The notes under the pieces are model-generated. The model was not told the origin of the DNA, ran no database searches, and saw nothing but the letters and a program-made list of their open reading frames with translations. Position numbers and translations under genes: made by a program. From the NCBI GenBank assembly GCA_943326015.2, contig CALPRQ020000001.1:109029-173028 (forward strand): 64,000 bases of DNA. The letters run 5' to 3'. The stretch is from Chitinophaga pinensis. GTDB taxonomy: Bacteria; Pseudomonadota; Gammaproteobacteria; Burkholderiales; Burkholderiaceae_C. Shown in pieces: positions 34,353 through 43,047 of this stretch. The first letter of the stretch is position 1. Every line of letters begins with the position of its first letter.

Positions 34353-35524
34353 CTGCGTCCGATCAATTCCGGATTCTTCATCTTGCAAGAGATGAGAAAT
34401 TCGTCGATATGGCTGTGGCCGCCTTCGAAAAATATGCCCCAGGCCGCAATGATCTCTGCTTGTATGCGCACAACAGCGCCCACCGCTTTGTCCGGACTCA
34501 GGTATCCAAGGTGCATTCGAAATTAGATGCGATACGGGGCCTCTGCCCCGACTATCTGAGTGCCTATGACATCATCGTCATCCATTCGCTGCACCCTGCC
34601 TTCTTCAGAACCCTGCTGAGGGCACCCCGTTCCGTCACTCTGGTCTGGGTCGGTTGGGGCTACGACTACTACGATCTCGTCCTGTCCAGCGGAGCCGAAG
34701 CGCTTCTGCCAGAGACACAGGCTCATGAAACCTCAACCCAGAAGAAAAAACCGATCCGCGTTGGTTTGAAGCAGTGGCTAGAGCGGGCTAGCATGCCATC
34801 CAAGCGAAAAGTCATTGAACGCATCGACCTTTTTGCACCCGTATTGCCAACCGAATATGAACTGGTGGCATCGAAGTTGACCGACCGGCCGTTTCCCATC
34901 TTTGCACGCTGGAACTACGGCACCCTGGAAGACGACCTCATACGGGGGTTCGAAAACTGCTGGGTGGATAGCGATGCAATCCTGGTTGGAAACAGTGCGG
35001 CGCACACCAGCAACCACCGCGAAGCACTGAGGTTGCTGGCCAATGCCAGCACTTCACAGATGGCGATTATCCCGCTGAGTTATGGATCACCTGAGAACCG
35101 GGATGACCTACTGACGATGGGCCGCGCCCTTCTGGGTGATCGCTTTGTACCTCTAGTCAACTTCATCCCTATCGATCAATACAACAAATATCTGCGCAGT
35201 TGCGGCTACGTGCTGATGAATCATGTTCGGCAGCAAGCTGTTGGGAACATAGTCACCATGATGTATCTAGGTGCTCGTATCTTTCTGCGCGAAGAGTGCG
35301 AAACATACCGCTTCCTCAAGGCCGAAGGTGCCTACATCAATTCCGTTCAGGAGCTGGAGCGTAATCCACATATGATACACGCCCCCCTGAGCCCAAACGA
35401 GCGAGTATGCAACAGGCAAGTTGTGCAAAAGCACTGGTCTAGAGAAGCGTCCGAGAAGAACACACGTTGCCTTGTCGAACAAGCCCTTTCCCTGCGTGAT
35501 TCTAGTAAATATGTCACTGCGTAG
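34349..35524 (+). CDS. GT56 family 4-acetamido-4,6-dideoxyhexose transferase (WecF-like)
   Basis: 391 residues. The family Glyco_transf_56 block is clear: ILVGNSAAHTSNHREALRLL near 210-230, AIIPLSYGSPENRDDLL, and LMNHVRQQAVGNIVTMMYLGARIFL near 290-315. The known member WecF adds Fuc4NAc to lipid II of enterobacterial common antigen. Here, next to a VioA-like aminotransferase, the donor may be dTDP-Qui4NAc or dTDP-Fuc4NAc; that is inference. It overlaps Wzx by 14 bases. The chain is longer than enterobacterial WecF (about 360). Confidence 0.85.
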   Translation: MTASDQFRILHLARDEKFVDMAVAAFEKYAPGRNDLCLYAHNSAHRFVRTQVSKVHSKLDAIRGLCPDYLSAYDIIVIHSLHPAFFRTLLRAPRSVTLVWVGWGYDYYDLVLSSGAEALLPETQAHETSTQKKKPIRVGLKQWLERASMPSKRKVIERIDLFAPVLPTEYELVASKLTDRPFPIFARWNYGTLEDDLIRGFENCWVDSDAILVGNSAAHTSNHREALRLLANASTSQMAIIPLSYGSPENRDDLLTMGRALLGDRFVPLVNFIPIDQYNKYLRSCGYVLMNHVRQQAVGNIVTMMYLGARIFLREECETYRFLKAEGAYINSVQELERNPHMIHAPLSPNERVCNRQVVQKHWSREASEKNTRCLVEQALSLRDSSKYVTA

Positions 35525-36932
35525 GGTCGTCGAATTTTCGATCGGGCCGATTGGAAGTGCTGCAGTGAGTCTACTGACCGTTCCGGCCATCGCCTGGTAT
35601 TTCCCCACCGAGGATCTTGGTCGCGTCGCCATGCTACAGGTTGGCATCAGCTTCTGCCTACTGCTGTTCAGCCTCGGGTTGGACCAAGCCTACGTCCGCG
35701 AGTTTCACGAAGAGCCATACCGCAGCAGCCTCTTTAAGGCTTGCCTACTGCCCGGCTTGACACTGTTGCTGGCCGGTCTGGCAATGGTGCTTATCAGGCC
35801 AGACACCATATCGCGCTGGCTTTTCGACCACGCAGACACCCGACTGAGCCTGCTGGCTGCTGTTTGCATATTGGGAGCGTTCCTCGGTCGATTTTTTTCC
35901 CTGATCTTGCGCATGCAGGAAAAAGGACTTGCTTTTTCATTAAGCCAACTCCTGCCTAAGATCGGCTTCCTGGCCGTGCTGAGCATCTGGGTACTTGTCA
36001 CCCCAGCGCACGACTTATTCCAACTGCTTGTTGCCCACGCAAGCGCTCTGGCGGGTGTGGGCGTGTTGTTTGGTTGGAACACCCGAGGCGAATGGCTCCG
36101 CCGTGTCAATACTCTCACGTGGCAGCGGCGACGCCAGCTGTTCATCTTTGGATTACCGCTTGTGTTCAGCGGTATCGCCTTTTGGGCCATGACGTCCATG
36201 GATCGAATTTTTCTGCGCAACTTCTCGACCTTTGAACAACTCGGTCTCTATTCTGTGTCCAACAGCTTTGCTGGGGCCGCCATCGTTCTGCAAAGCATTT
36301 TCTCGACTCTCTGGGCACCTGTGGCCTACAGATGGCACGCCGAAGGAGCAGAGCCAGCCTTGCTGCACCGTGTCAGTAACCGGCTGCTTGCGGTCGTGAT
36401 TGTGCTATTTGCACTGAGCGGCCTGCTGTCATGGCTGGTAGCTTACATCCTGCCGCCGCACTACCATGCGGCGCAATTTATTCTCGTAGCCTGCCTAGGC
36501 TACCCTCTGCTCTATACCTTGAGCGAGACGACCAGCGTAGGACTTGGCATCGCGCGCAAGAGCACCCATGCTTTACTGGCCTCTGCCGCCGCACTGATCG
36601 TAAATGTACTGGTGAACCTGTGGCTGGTGCCCCGCTACGGCGCCGCTGGTGCCGCCAGTGCCACCGCGCTGTCCTTCCTGTGTCTTTTCGTACTACGCAC
36701 TGAACTCTCCAGCCGACTATGGGTGGCCATGCCCCGTGCGCGCACCTATGCGTTGACGGGCATCAGCACGCTGCTGGCCGTGGCCTACGCGCTGGAAGGC
36801 CAAAATTACGTTTGGCTGTTCGCAGCGCTCTGGCTAGCCCTGCTGTTGGCCGCCATAACAATGTTCCGCAATGAGCTGCAGGTGATGATCACCTGGGTAC
36901 AGCAACAAAGAACCCGCAGCGCACCCACCTGA
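35511..36932 (+). CDS. wzx: Wzx-type polysaccharide flippase
   Basis: 473 residues from ATG 35511, inside the end of the preceding gene. It shows about 12-14 hydrophobic helices and the family lead EFSIGPIGSAAVSLLTVPAIAWYFPTEDLGRVAMLQ. It is a MOP/MATE-type lipid-linked oligosaccharide flippase that moves undecaprenyl-PP repeat units across the inner membrane. A longer start at 35421 would overlap the GT56 gene by 104 bases and is less likely. Confidence 0.9.
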   Translation: MSLRRVVEFSIGPIGSAAVSLLTVPAIAWYFPTEDLGRVAMLQVGISFCLLLFSLGLDQAYVREFHEEPYRSSLFKACLLPGLTLLLAGLAMVLIRPDTISRWLFDHADTRLSLLAAVCILGAFLGRFFSLILRMQEKGLAFSLSQLLPKIGFLAVLSIWVLVTPAHDLFQLLVAHASALAGVGVLFGWNTRGEWLRRVNTLTWQRRRQLFIFGLPLVFSGIAFWAMTSMDRIFLRNFSTFEQLGLYSVSNSFAGAAIVLQSIFSTLWAPVAYRWHAEGAEPALLHRVSNRLLAVVIVLFALSGLLSWLVAYILPPHYHAAQFILVACLGYPLLYTLSETTSVGLGIARKSTHALLASAAALIVNVLVNLWLVPRYGAAGAASATALSFLCLFVLRTELSSRLWVAMPRARTYALTGISTLLAVAYALEGQNYVWLFAALWLALLLAAITMFRNELQVMITWVQQQRTRSAPT

Positions 36933-36951
36933 CCCGATTACAGATCCTACG

Positions 36952-38076
36952 ATGAAAGTTGTTGTCGTCCAACCCCTGCTGCCGCACTACTCGATTGCAT
37001 TCTTCAACCGCATCGTGGAGCTTCACCCAGACGTGCAGTTGGTGGTGCTGGCCGACATTGCAACGCGCAATGGCTTGAACCAGTACAGAACGGAACACTG
37101 CCGCTTCGAGGTGGTGCACCTTGCCAACGTCGAGAAATCCGGCGTGGCATTCCGGCCCGGGTTGCTGCGCCTGCTGGCCCGGCAGCAGGCAGACGTGGTG
37201 GTCTTCAGTGCCACTCCACGCGATTTCAGCCAGATCCTGGCCCTGGTTCTCTACCGTTTGCTCGGCCGCAAAGCGGTCGCATGGGGAATGTTCCACCGCA
37301 TCGGTGGACCGCGTTTCATATCCACCATCTATTTCAAACTGGCCGGCCGCTTCGCCACCCGTTGCCTAACATACACCCGGGTGGGCGCGACCAACCTCAT
37401 CAGCCTCGGCGTGCCCAAGCACAAGATCGGCATCGTCGGCACTGCCATTGACGAACGCGTGCCCCTGGCACAAAGAGAAGCCCGCACGCCGCAGGAACTG
37501 GCCACCTTTCGCACCTTACAGGGTCTGGATGGAAAGCATGTAGTGCTGCAAGTCGTGCGGCTCTCGCGCATCAAGCGACCTGAACTTTTGGTGCTGGCTG
37601 CCGAACAACTGCTGCGCCAGCGCCAAGACCTGATATTCGTACTCATTGGTCAGGGTGAGATGCGAGCAGAACTTGAACGCATGGTAGCCGAACGAGGCAT
37701 GCAGCAAGCCTTCCGGTTCATGGGGCCCATTTATGATGAAGAACAACTGTCCTACTGGTACATGAACGCCGATGTCTTTGTTGTACCGACCTGCATCGGC
37801 CTCAGCGCTCACCATGCCATGTGCTATGGCGTGCCGGTGGTCACAGACGACAGCCTAGACAGCCAAGCTTCTGAGTTTTTCATTCTTGCTAATGGGTTGA
37901 ATTGCAAAATATATAAAGAGGGAAATGCAAGTCACTTAGCGGATCAACTACTCTCAATTGTCACCAACGACGCCCTACGGAAGTCACTTGAAGCCAACTG
38001 TATCACAACAATTTCAATTCACAACATAAAATCAAAGGCTAATAATTTTATAAATAAACTACGAAGTGATTTTTAA
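36952..38076 (+). CDS. Glycosyltransferase family 4-like
   Basis: 374 residues with a GT-B fold: an N-terminal half with VVVQPLLPHYSIAFFNRI, then a C-terminal GT1-type domain with VVLQVVRLSRIKRPELLVLAAEQLL near 200, FVLIGQGEMRAELERMV, and the nucleotide-sugar region ADVFVVPTCIGLSAHHAMCYGVPVV near 280-300. Acceptor and donor are unknown. Notably the last ~70 codons (from about 37870) turn abruptly AT-rich, matching the Wzy gene that follows, which suggests a recombination junction inside this gene. Confidence 0.88.
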   Translation: MKVVVVQPLLPHYSIAFFNRIVELHPDVQLVVLADIATRNGLNQYRTEHCRFEVVHLANVEKSGVAFRPGLLRLLARQQADVVVFSATPRDFSQILALVLYRLLGRKAVAWGMFHRIGGPRFISTIYFKLAGRFATRCLTYTRVGATNLISLGVPKHKIGIVGTAIDERVPLAQREARTPQELATFRTLQGLDGKHVVLQVVRLSRIKRPELLVLAAEQLLRQRQDLIFVLIGQGEMRAELERMVAERGMQQAFRFMGPIYDEEQLSYWYMNADVFVVPTCIGLSAHHAMCYGVPVVTDDSLDSQASEFFILANGLNCKIYKEGNASHLADQLLSIVTNDALRKSLEANCITTISIHNIKSKANNFINKLRSDF

Positions 38077-38080
38077 TATA

Positions 38081-39409
38081 ATGAAAAGATCACCTATACA
38101 CCAAGCCGACGCACTCCTCATAACCGCCGGACTTTTTTCTTTAACAGCAAGCTCAGTCATGCGCTGGCTTGATCCAAACTCTTCATTAATCTGGATTTCT
38201 TTATTCATCCTAGCAATTGGATTTTGCATAAGGAATTACAAGAATCCCCCAATATTTATTCTATCGACTTACATTCTCTATTTCTCAACCCCCCCTTATC
38301 ACCTCTACTTCAAAGGAGTTCCCCTAACAGGCTGGTCACAATTTCAATCAATTAGCAATTTTTCAGACGTAATTTACTACCTGAACTGGTTCTTACTTGC
38401 ATTCACAATCTCCACACTCGGACTAAACAAGAGTAACCTACCTAAGTGCTGGGAAAATTATCAAAAACACTCAACTCCAGCATTTTACATCTCACTAATT
38501 TTCTGCTGTCTATCAATTTATTTTGGACTGAGCGGCGAAACAATACTTGAGGCAAGTTATTACCAAGGAGAAACAGAAAGAAGTTCGCTACATGAATATT
38601 TTATAATTCCATTCTTCGGACTACTGCTATTTCACAAAAAAACCAGTGGCACTCATAAAGCTACCGTCTATTTATTATTTTTTATTTTTATTATCAAGAC
38701 GGCACTTTATGGAGGGAGAATTGAAATTCTTCAGATTGGACTACTTTTAGTTTATTTTACTAAAGATTTTTTGCGAGATATATCAACAACAAGAATCGTC
38801 GCATCAGCCACCGTCGCATATCTTGCATTCACAATAATTGGATTAGCAAGATCCGATATATTAAGTCTTGCAAATTACATTACCAACCCCGCATCTTTGG
38901 TAGACACTTTAATTACAAACAATCAGCCCGACTATATTTCATCCACGGCAACCGAAGTTTTATACTCATCAGCAAGACTACACGGATTAGTAGACCTCGA
39001 AGAGATTACAACTTTCCAGCGACTAACTGGATTTTTAATGTTCTTATTCAATGCAGCAGCGCCATCCTCTTTTTGGCCGGATTTCGCCAATCTCAGTCGA
39101 TTCAAAAGTTTTGAATTTCCATCCAATGGAGGCGGTCTAATTTCGTCATATTTTTACGTTTGGCTAAGCTTTATAGGACCCATCCTTGCCGGTTGGTTTT
39201 GCGGAAAAATAATTAGCGCATTATACAAGCGACCAACAAAGTCTATATTTTTTTACTCGACTCTTGTTCTCATAAGCTTCCCACGATGGATGACATATAA
39301 TCCAACCGGATTAATGAAATTTTGTTTAGTTGGAACAATATTTCTATATTTAATCAGCAGGCTATCAGCCATTAATTTTAAAAACACCAAAATCATCCAT
39401 GCAACCTAA
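38081..39409 (+). CDS. wzy: Wzy-like O-antigen/capsule repeat-unit polymerase
   Basis: 442 residues from ATG 38081 (a GTG at 38066 is also open). About ten to twelve hydrophobic helices, with a large loop near 265-330, and no similarity strong enough to name motifs, which is normal for Wzy. It is assigned by topology and by being the only polytopic protein left in a locus with Wzx and Wzz. It is by far the most AT-rich gene in the window, with A/T-rich codons throughout, indicating recent transfer. Confidence 0.75.
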   Translation: MKRSPIHQADALLITAGLFSLTASSVMRWLDPNSSLIWISLFILAIGFCIRNYKNPPIFILSTYILYFSTPPYHLYFKGVPLTGWSQFQSISNFSDVIYYLNWFLLAFTISTLGLNKSNLPKCWENYQKHSTPAFYISLIFCCLSIYFGLSGETILEASYYQGETERSSLHEYFIIPFFGLLLFHKKTSGTHKATVYLLFFIFIIKTALYGGRIEILQIGLLLVYFTKDFLRDISTTRIVASATVAYLAFTIIGLARSDILSLANYITNPASLVDTLITNNQPDYISSTATEVLYSSARLHGLVDLEEITTFQRLTGFLMFLFNAAAPSSFWPDFANLSRFKSFEFPSNGGGLISSYFYVWLSFIGPILAGWFCGKIISALYKRPTKSIFFYSTLVLISFPRWMTYNPTGLMKFCLVGTIFLYLISRLSAINFKNTKIIHAT

Positions 39410-40555
39410 ATGAATTTTTTAATCAACGCATCCAACCTACACATCGGTGGTGCCGTGCAAGTGGCGACCTCAGCCATCAGCGAACTAGCCAAGATGTCGA
39501 GTGAGGCGGCGCAAATTCATATCCTAGCTTCCACCGAAGTAGACCAGAACCTAAGTTCGATCTATGCACAATTGAATGGTCTAGCTAGCTACCGGGTACA
39601 CAACAGCTCAGGCATATCCACCCTCTGGAAAGACGCACCATCGCTGTTCAACGGCTATGACGCCGTCCTCACTGTTTTCGGGCCGCTATACACGCGACGC
39701 CCACCTGCGCGCAGCGTGGTGGGTTTCGCTCAGCCCTGGATACTCTATCCCGACAACGAGATTGCAAGCCAAATGCATTGGTCTGCGCGGGCACGTCATC
39801 GATTGAAGTACTGGCTGCAATCGCGCTTCTTCGCTCAGGCTGACCTGCTGGTGGTGGAGCTGGAGCATGTACGCCAGGGTCTGGTGCGCCAAGGCCTGGT
39901 CCTCCCGGAAAATATTCGGGTGGTGCACAACACACTTTCGGCCTTGTATTCGGACCCCGCGGTCTGGAAGACAGCCGACATTCCGTCAGCGCAGGCCGAC
40001 CTGCGACTGGGCTTTCTTGGGCGCAACTATGCGCACAAGAACACTGCCATCTTTCCTGCCGTGCATGCAACCCTGAAAGGGCTGTACGGCATGGATGTGC
40101 GCTTTTACGTGACCTTTACTGACGACGAGTGGGCTGCCTGCAGCGAAGAATTTCAGGCGTGCGCCGTCAATGTTGGGCCCTTGTCTGTTGCGCAATGTCC
40201 GGCGTTCTACCAAGCGCTCGATGGCGTGGTGTTTCCCTCACTGCTGGAGTGTTTCTCGGCGACTCCGCTGGAGGCAATGGCCATGGAACGGCCGTTGTTT
40301 GCTTCGAACCGCCCGTTCATTCGCGATGTGTGCGAACTGCATGCCCACTATTTCGATCCGCTGGATCCGCGGTCGATTGCCGATTGCGTGGCTGGATACT
40401 TCAGGTCGGTACAGCCTCGTAGGCAGGCCTTGGCTGCCGCCCGCGAACACGCACTGACTTTCTCCAGCGCCACTGAGCGCGCCAGACAGTACCTGGCGTG
40501 TCTGTACGAAGCGGCGGGGGCTTCCCCGCCAGTCAAGCTCATTAAACATGTTTAA
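39410..40555 (+). CDS. Glycosyltransferase (GT-B fold)
   Basis: 381 residues, starting the base after the Wzy stop. The N-terminus NFLINASNLHIGGAVQVATSAI resembles GT4-family starts. The C-terminal half carries DLRLGFLGRNYAHKNTAIFPAVHATLKGLYG near 200-230 and FPSLLECFSATPLEAMAMERPLFASNRPF near 280-310, the GT1/GT4 donor site with its EAMA glutamate. Composition returns to GC-rich here. Sugar specificity unknown. It overlaps fnlA by 8 bases. Confidence 0.88.
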   Translation: MNFLINASNLHIGGAVQVATSAISELAKMSSEAAQIHILASTEVDQNLSSIYAQLNGLASYRVHNSSGISTLWKDAPSLFNGYDAVLTVFGPLYTRRPPARSVVGFAQPWILYPDNEIASQMHWSARARHRLKYWLQSRFFAQADLLVVELEHVRQGLVRQGLVLPENIRVVHNTLSALYSDPAVWKTADIPSAQADLRLGFLGRNYAHKNTAIFPAVHATLKGLYGMDVRFYVTFTDDEWAACSEEFQACAVNVGPLSVAQCPAFYQALDGVVFPSLLECFSATPLEAMAMERPLFASNRPFIRDVCELHAHYFDPLDPRSIADCVAGYFRSVQPRRQALAAAREHALTFSSATERARQYLACLYEAAGASPPVKLIKHV

Positions 40556-41576
40556 CAATAAAATACTCCTGATCACCGGTGGCACCGGCTCCTTCGGTAA
40601 TGCCGTCCTGCGCCGTTTTCTGGATTCCGACCTGCGCGAAATCCGCATCCTCAGCCGGGATGAGAAGAAGCAGGACGACATGCGCAAGAAGTACAACAGT
40701 CCCAAGCTCAAGTTCTACATCGGGGATGTGCGGGACTACCAGTCGGTGCTGAATGCGGTGCGGGGTGTGGATTTCATCTATCACGCAGCGGCGCTCAAGC
40801 AGGTGCCCTCGTGCGAATTCCACCCCATGGAGGCCGTCAAGACCAACGTGCTGGGCACCGAGAACGTGCTGGAAGCCGCCATCAACTGCGGCGTCCAGCG
40901 TGTGGTCTGTCTGAGCACCGACAAGGCGGTGTACCCCATCAATGCCATGGGCATCAGCAAGGCCATGATGGAGAAGGTCATCGTGGCCAAGTCCCGCTCC
41001 AGCAGCAGCACCGTCATTTGCGCCACCCGTTACGGTAACGTCATGGCATCGCGCGGTTCGGTGATTCCGCTGTTCACCAACCAGATCCGCGCCAGTCAGC
41101 CGATCACCATCACCGACCCGAACATGACCCGGTTCATGATGACGCTGGACGACGCGGTGGACCTGGTGCTCTACGCCTTTGAACACGGTAACCCGGGCGA
41201 GATTTTTGTGCAGAAGGCCCCGGCCGCCACCATCGAGACACTGGCCCGGGCGCTGACCGACTTGCTGGGTGTACCCGACCACCCCATCAACATCATTGGC
41301 ACCCGCCATGGCGAAAAGCTGTTCGAGGTGCTGCTCAGCCGCGAAGAGATGGTGGCCGCACAAGACCTGGGTGGCTATTACCGTGTACCGCCCGACCTGC
41401 GCGACCTGAACTACGGCAAGTTTGTCGAGCAAGGCGAGGTGAAGATTTCCGAGGCGGTGGAATACAACTCGCACAACACCACCCGACTGGATATGCCCGG
41501 CATGCAGGCGCTGCTCATGAAGTTGCGCTTCATGCAGGCGGTTGTGCGGGGTGAGCATGTAGAAGCCGAAGAGTGA
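40548..41576 (+). CDS. fnlA: UDP-GlcNAc 4,6-dehydratase / epimerase of L-FucNAc pathway (FnlA/WbjB)
   Basis: 342 residues. SDR-type start MFNNKILLITGGTGSFGNAVLRRFL with the nucleotide loop GGTGSFG; YHAAALKQVPSCEFHPMEA; the catalytic region LSTDKAVYPINAMGISKAMMEK, in which the usual YxxxK Tyr is replaced by Met as in the FlaA1/WbjB dehydratases; and RYGNVMASRGSVIPLF. It converts UDP-GlcNAc toward UDP-2-acetamido-2,6-dideoxy-beta-L-talose with FnlB, on the route to UDP-L-FucNAc. It overlaps the preceding glycosyltransferase by 8 bases. Confidence 0.92.
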   Translation: MFNNKILLITGGTGSFGNAVLRRFLDSDLREIRILSRDEKKQDDMRKKYNSPKLKFYIGDVRDYQSVLNAVRGVDFIYHAAALKQVPSCEFHPMEAVKTNVLGTENVLEAAINCGVQRVVCLSTDKAVYPINAMGISKAMMEKVIVAKSRSSSSTVICATRYGNVMASRGSVIPLFTNQIRASQPITITDPNMTRFMMTLDDAVDLVLYAFEHGNPGEIFVQKAPAATIETLARALTDLLGVPDHPINIIGTRHGEKLFEVLLSREEMVAAQDLGGYYRVPPDLRDLNYGKFVEQGEVKISEAVEYNSHNTTRLDMPGMQALLMKLRFMQAVVRGEHVEAEE

Positions 41577-41872
41577 CAAAACCGACACGGATGCGACAGG
41601 AAGTCAGGTCCACATACAGCTTTGGGACCGTGATCGTTTGTTAAGCGAGGCGGAATTGAGCTTCGATGCGCCGCCTGATCAGCCAGGCGATGAAGAAAAA
41701 GTGGATCTTGCACACTCGACCATCAACATTCCGGTAGAGATGGTCCCCTTTAAGGCGCAGGTAGGCATGGAGCTGAGGATAGCGTTCACTGCGCCAGACT
41801 TCAGCTACGAAAGCAACATTATTCGCGTCATAAGACAGCCCAGCTGACCAGCGCGCCTCATCCACCTTGTAC
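41577..41872. other. 296-base spacer between fnlA and fnlB, possible gene remnant
   Basis: In other fnlABC operons these genes abut, so a spacer is unusual. The plus strand is open from 41575 to 41845 without a good start, and the minus strand has an open stretch into fnlB reading HAYLRLKGDHLYRNVDG and FFFIAWLIRRRIEAQF. I recognise neither. The minus-strand reading looks somewhat protein-like, so a decayed insertion is possible, but no terminal repeats or complete transposase are visible. Confidence 0.35.
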
Positions 41873-43012
41873 ATGAGTTCAACCTTGAAGATCCTGATCA
41901 CTGGCGCCAACGGCTTCGTCGGCAAGAACCTGCAGTTGCACCTGGACGAACGCAAGGACGTCGAGATTGTTTGCTTCACGCGCGAGCATGCGGTGGCGCA
42001 ACTGCCCGCCTTGCTGCAGGGCGTGGACTTTGTTTTTCACCTGGCGGGCATCAACCGCCCGCAGGACCCGACCGAGTTCGTCACGGGCAACGCGGATCTG
42101 ACGCTGGCGCTTTGTGACGCTGTCGCCGGCTTGGCTGCCACGACTGGCAAGAAGGTACCGGTGGTCTATACCTCGTCCATCCAGGCGGCGCGCGACAACC
42201 CCTATGGCCTGAGCAAGCGCACCGCCGAGGACGCGCTGTTTGCGCTGCAGCGTGCCCATGGCGTGCCGGTGCATGTGTTCCGCCTGCCCAATGTGTTCGG
42301 CAAGTGGTGCAAGCCCAACTACAACTCGGCGGTAGCGACCTTCTGCCACAACATCGCGCGCGATCTGCCGATCCAGATCAACGACCCGGCCGCGCCGGTG
42401 ACCTTGGTCTACGTCGACGATGTGATCGAACGCTTCGTGCAGTTGATGGATGGTGCGGATGCCGCCGTGGATGCGGAAGGCTTTGCCTCCGTGACCCCGC
42501 AGTACACCAGCACCGTGGGCGAGCTGGCCGGTCTGATCCAGACCTTCAAGGACAGCCGCAACTCGCTGCTGACCGAGCGCGTGGGCACCGGCCTGGTACG
42601 CGCGCTATATGCCACCTACGTGAGCTACTTGCCGCCGGAGTCCTTCGCCTACAGCGTGCCCCAGCACGGCGATGCGCGCGGCGTATTCGTCGAGATGCTC
42701 AAGACGCCGGATTGCGGCCAGTTCAGCTACTTCACGGCGCACCCGGGCATCACGCGCGGCGGCCATTACCACCACACCAAGACCGAGAAGTTTCTGGTGA
42801 TCAAGGGCCAGGCACGCTTCAAGTTCCGTCACATGCAGACCGGCCAGGAGCACGAACTGGTGACCAGCGGCGACAAGGCCGAGATCGTCGAGACCGTGCC
42901 GGGCTGGACCCATGACATCACCAACATCGGCAGCGACGAGATGATCGTCATGCTGTGGGCCAACGAGGTGTTCGACCGCCAGCGGCCGGATACCTACGCC
43001 TGCCCGCTATGA
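41873..43012 (+). CDS. fnlB: L-FucNAc pathway reductase FnlB/WbjC (SDR plus cupin domain)
   Basis: 379 residues from ATG 41873. An N-terminal extended SDR domain (KILITGANGFVGKNLQLHL; VDFVFHLAGINRP; NPYGLSKRTAEDALF, with the catalytic YxxxK) spans about 1-245. A C-terminal cupin domain (about 270-375) has GITRGGHYHHTKTEKFLVIKG and PGWTHDITNIG. This two-domain layout is characteristic of WbjC/Cap5F/FnlB. It reduces the 4-keto sugar from FnlA to UDP-2-acetamido-2,6-dideoxy-L-talose. Its stop overlaps an in-frame ATG for fnlC. Confidence 0.93.
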   Translation: MSSTLKILITGANGFVGKNLQLHLDERKDVEIVCFTREHAVAQLPALLQGVDFVFHLAGINRPQDPTEFVTGNADLTLALCDAVAGLAATTGKKVPVVYTSSIQAARDNPYGLSKRTAEDALFALQRAHGVPVHVFRLPNVFGKWCKPNYNSAVATFCHNIARDLPIQINDPAAPVTLVYVDDVIERFVQLMDGADAAVDAEGFASVTPQYTSTVGELAGLIQTFKDSRNSLLTERVGTGLVRALYATYVSYLPPESFAYSVPQHGDARGVFVEMLKTPDCGQFSYFTAHPGITRGGHYHHTKTEKFLVIKGQARFKFRHMQTGQEHELVTSGDKAEIVETVPGWTHDITNIGSDEMIVMLWANEVFDRQRPDTYACPL

Positions 43013-43047
43013 GCGCCCTGCCCTCCGGACCAGAAAACGTGAACCCA

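Noticed and set aside
41638..41847. Plus-strand 69-codon ORF between fnlA and fnlB as a real gene
   Set aside because: No ribosome site, no recognisable family, and a competing open frame on the other strand; kept only as part of an unexplained spacer.
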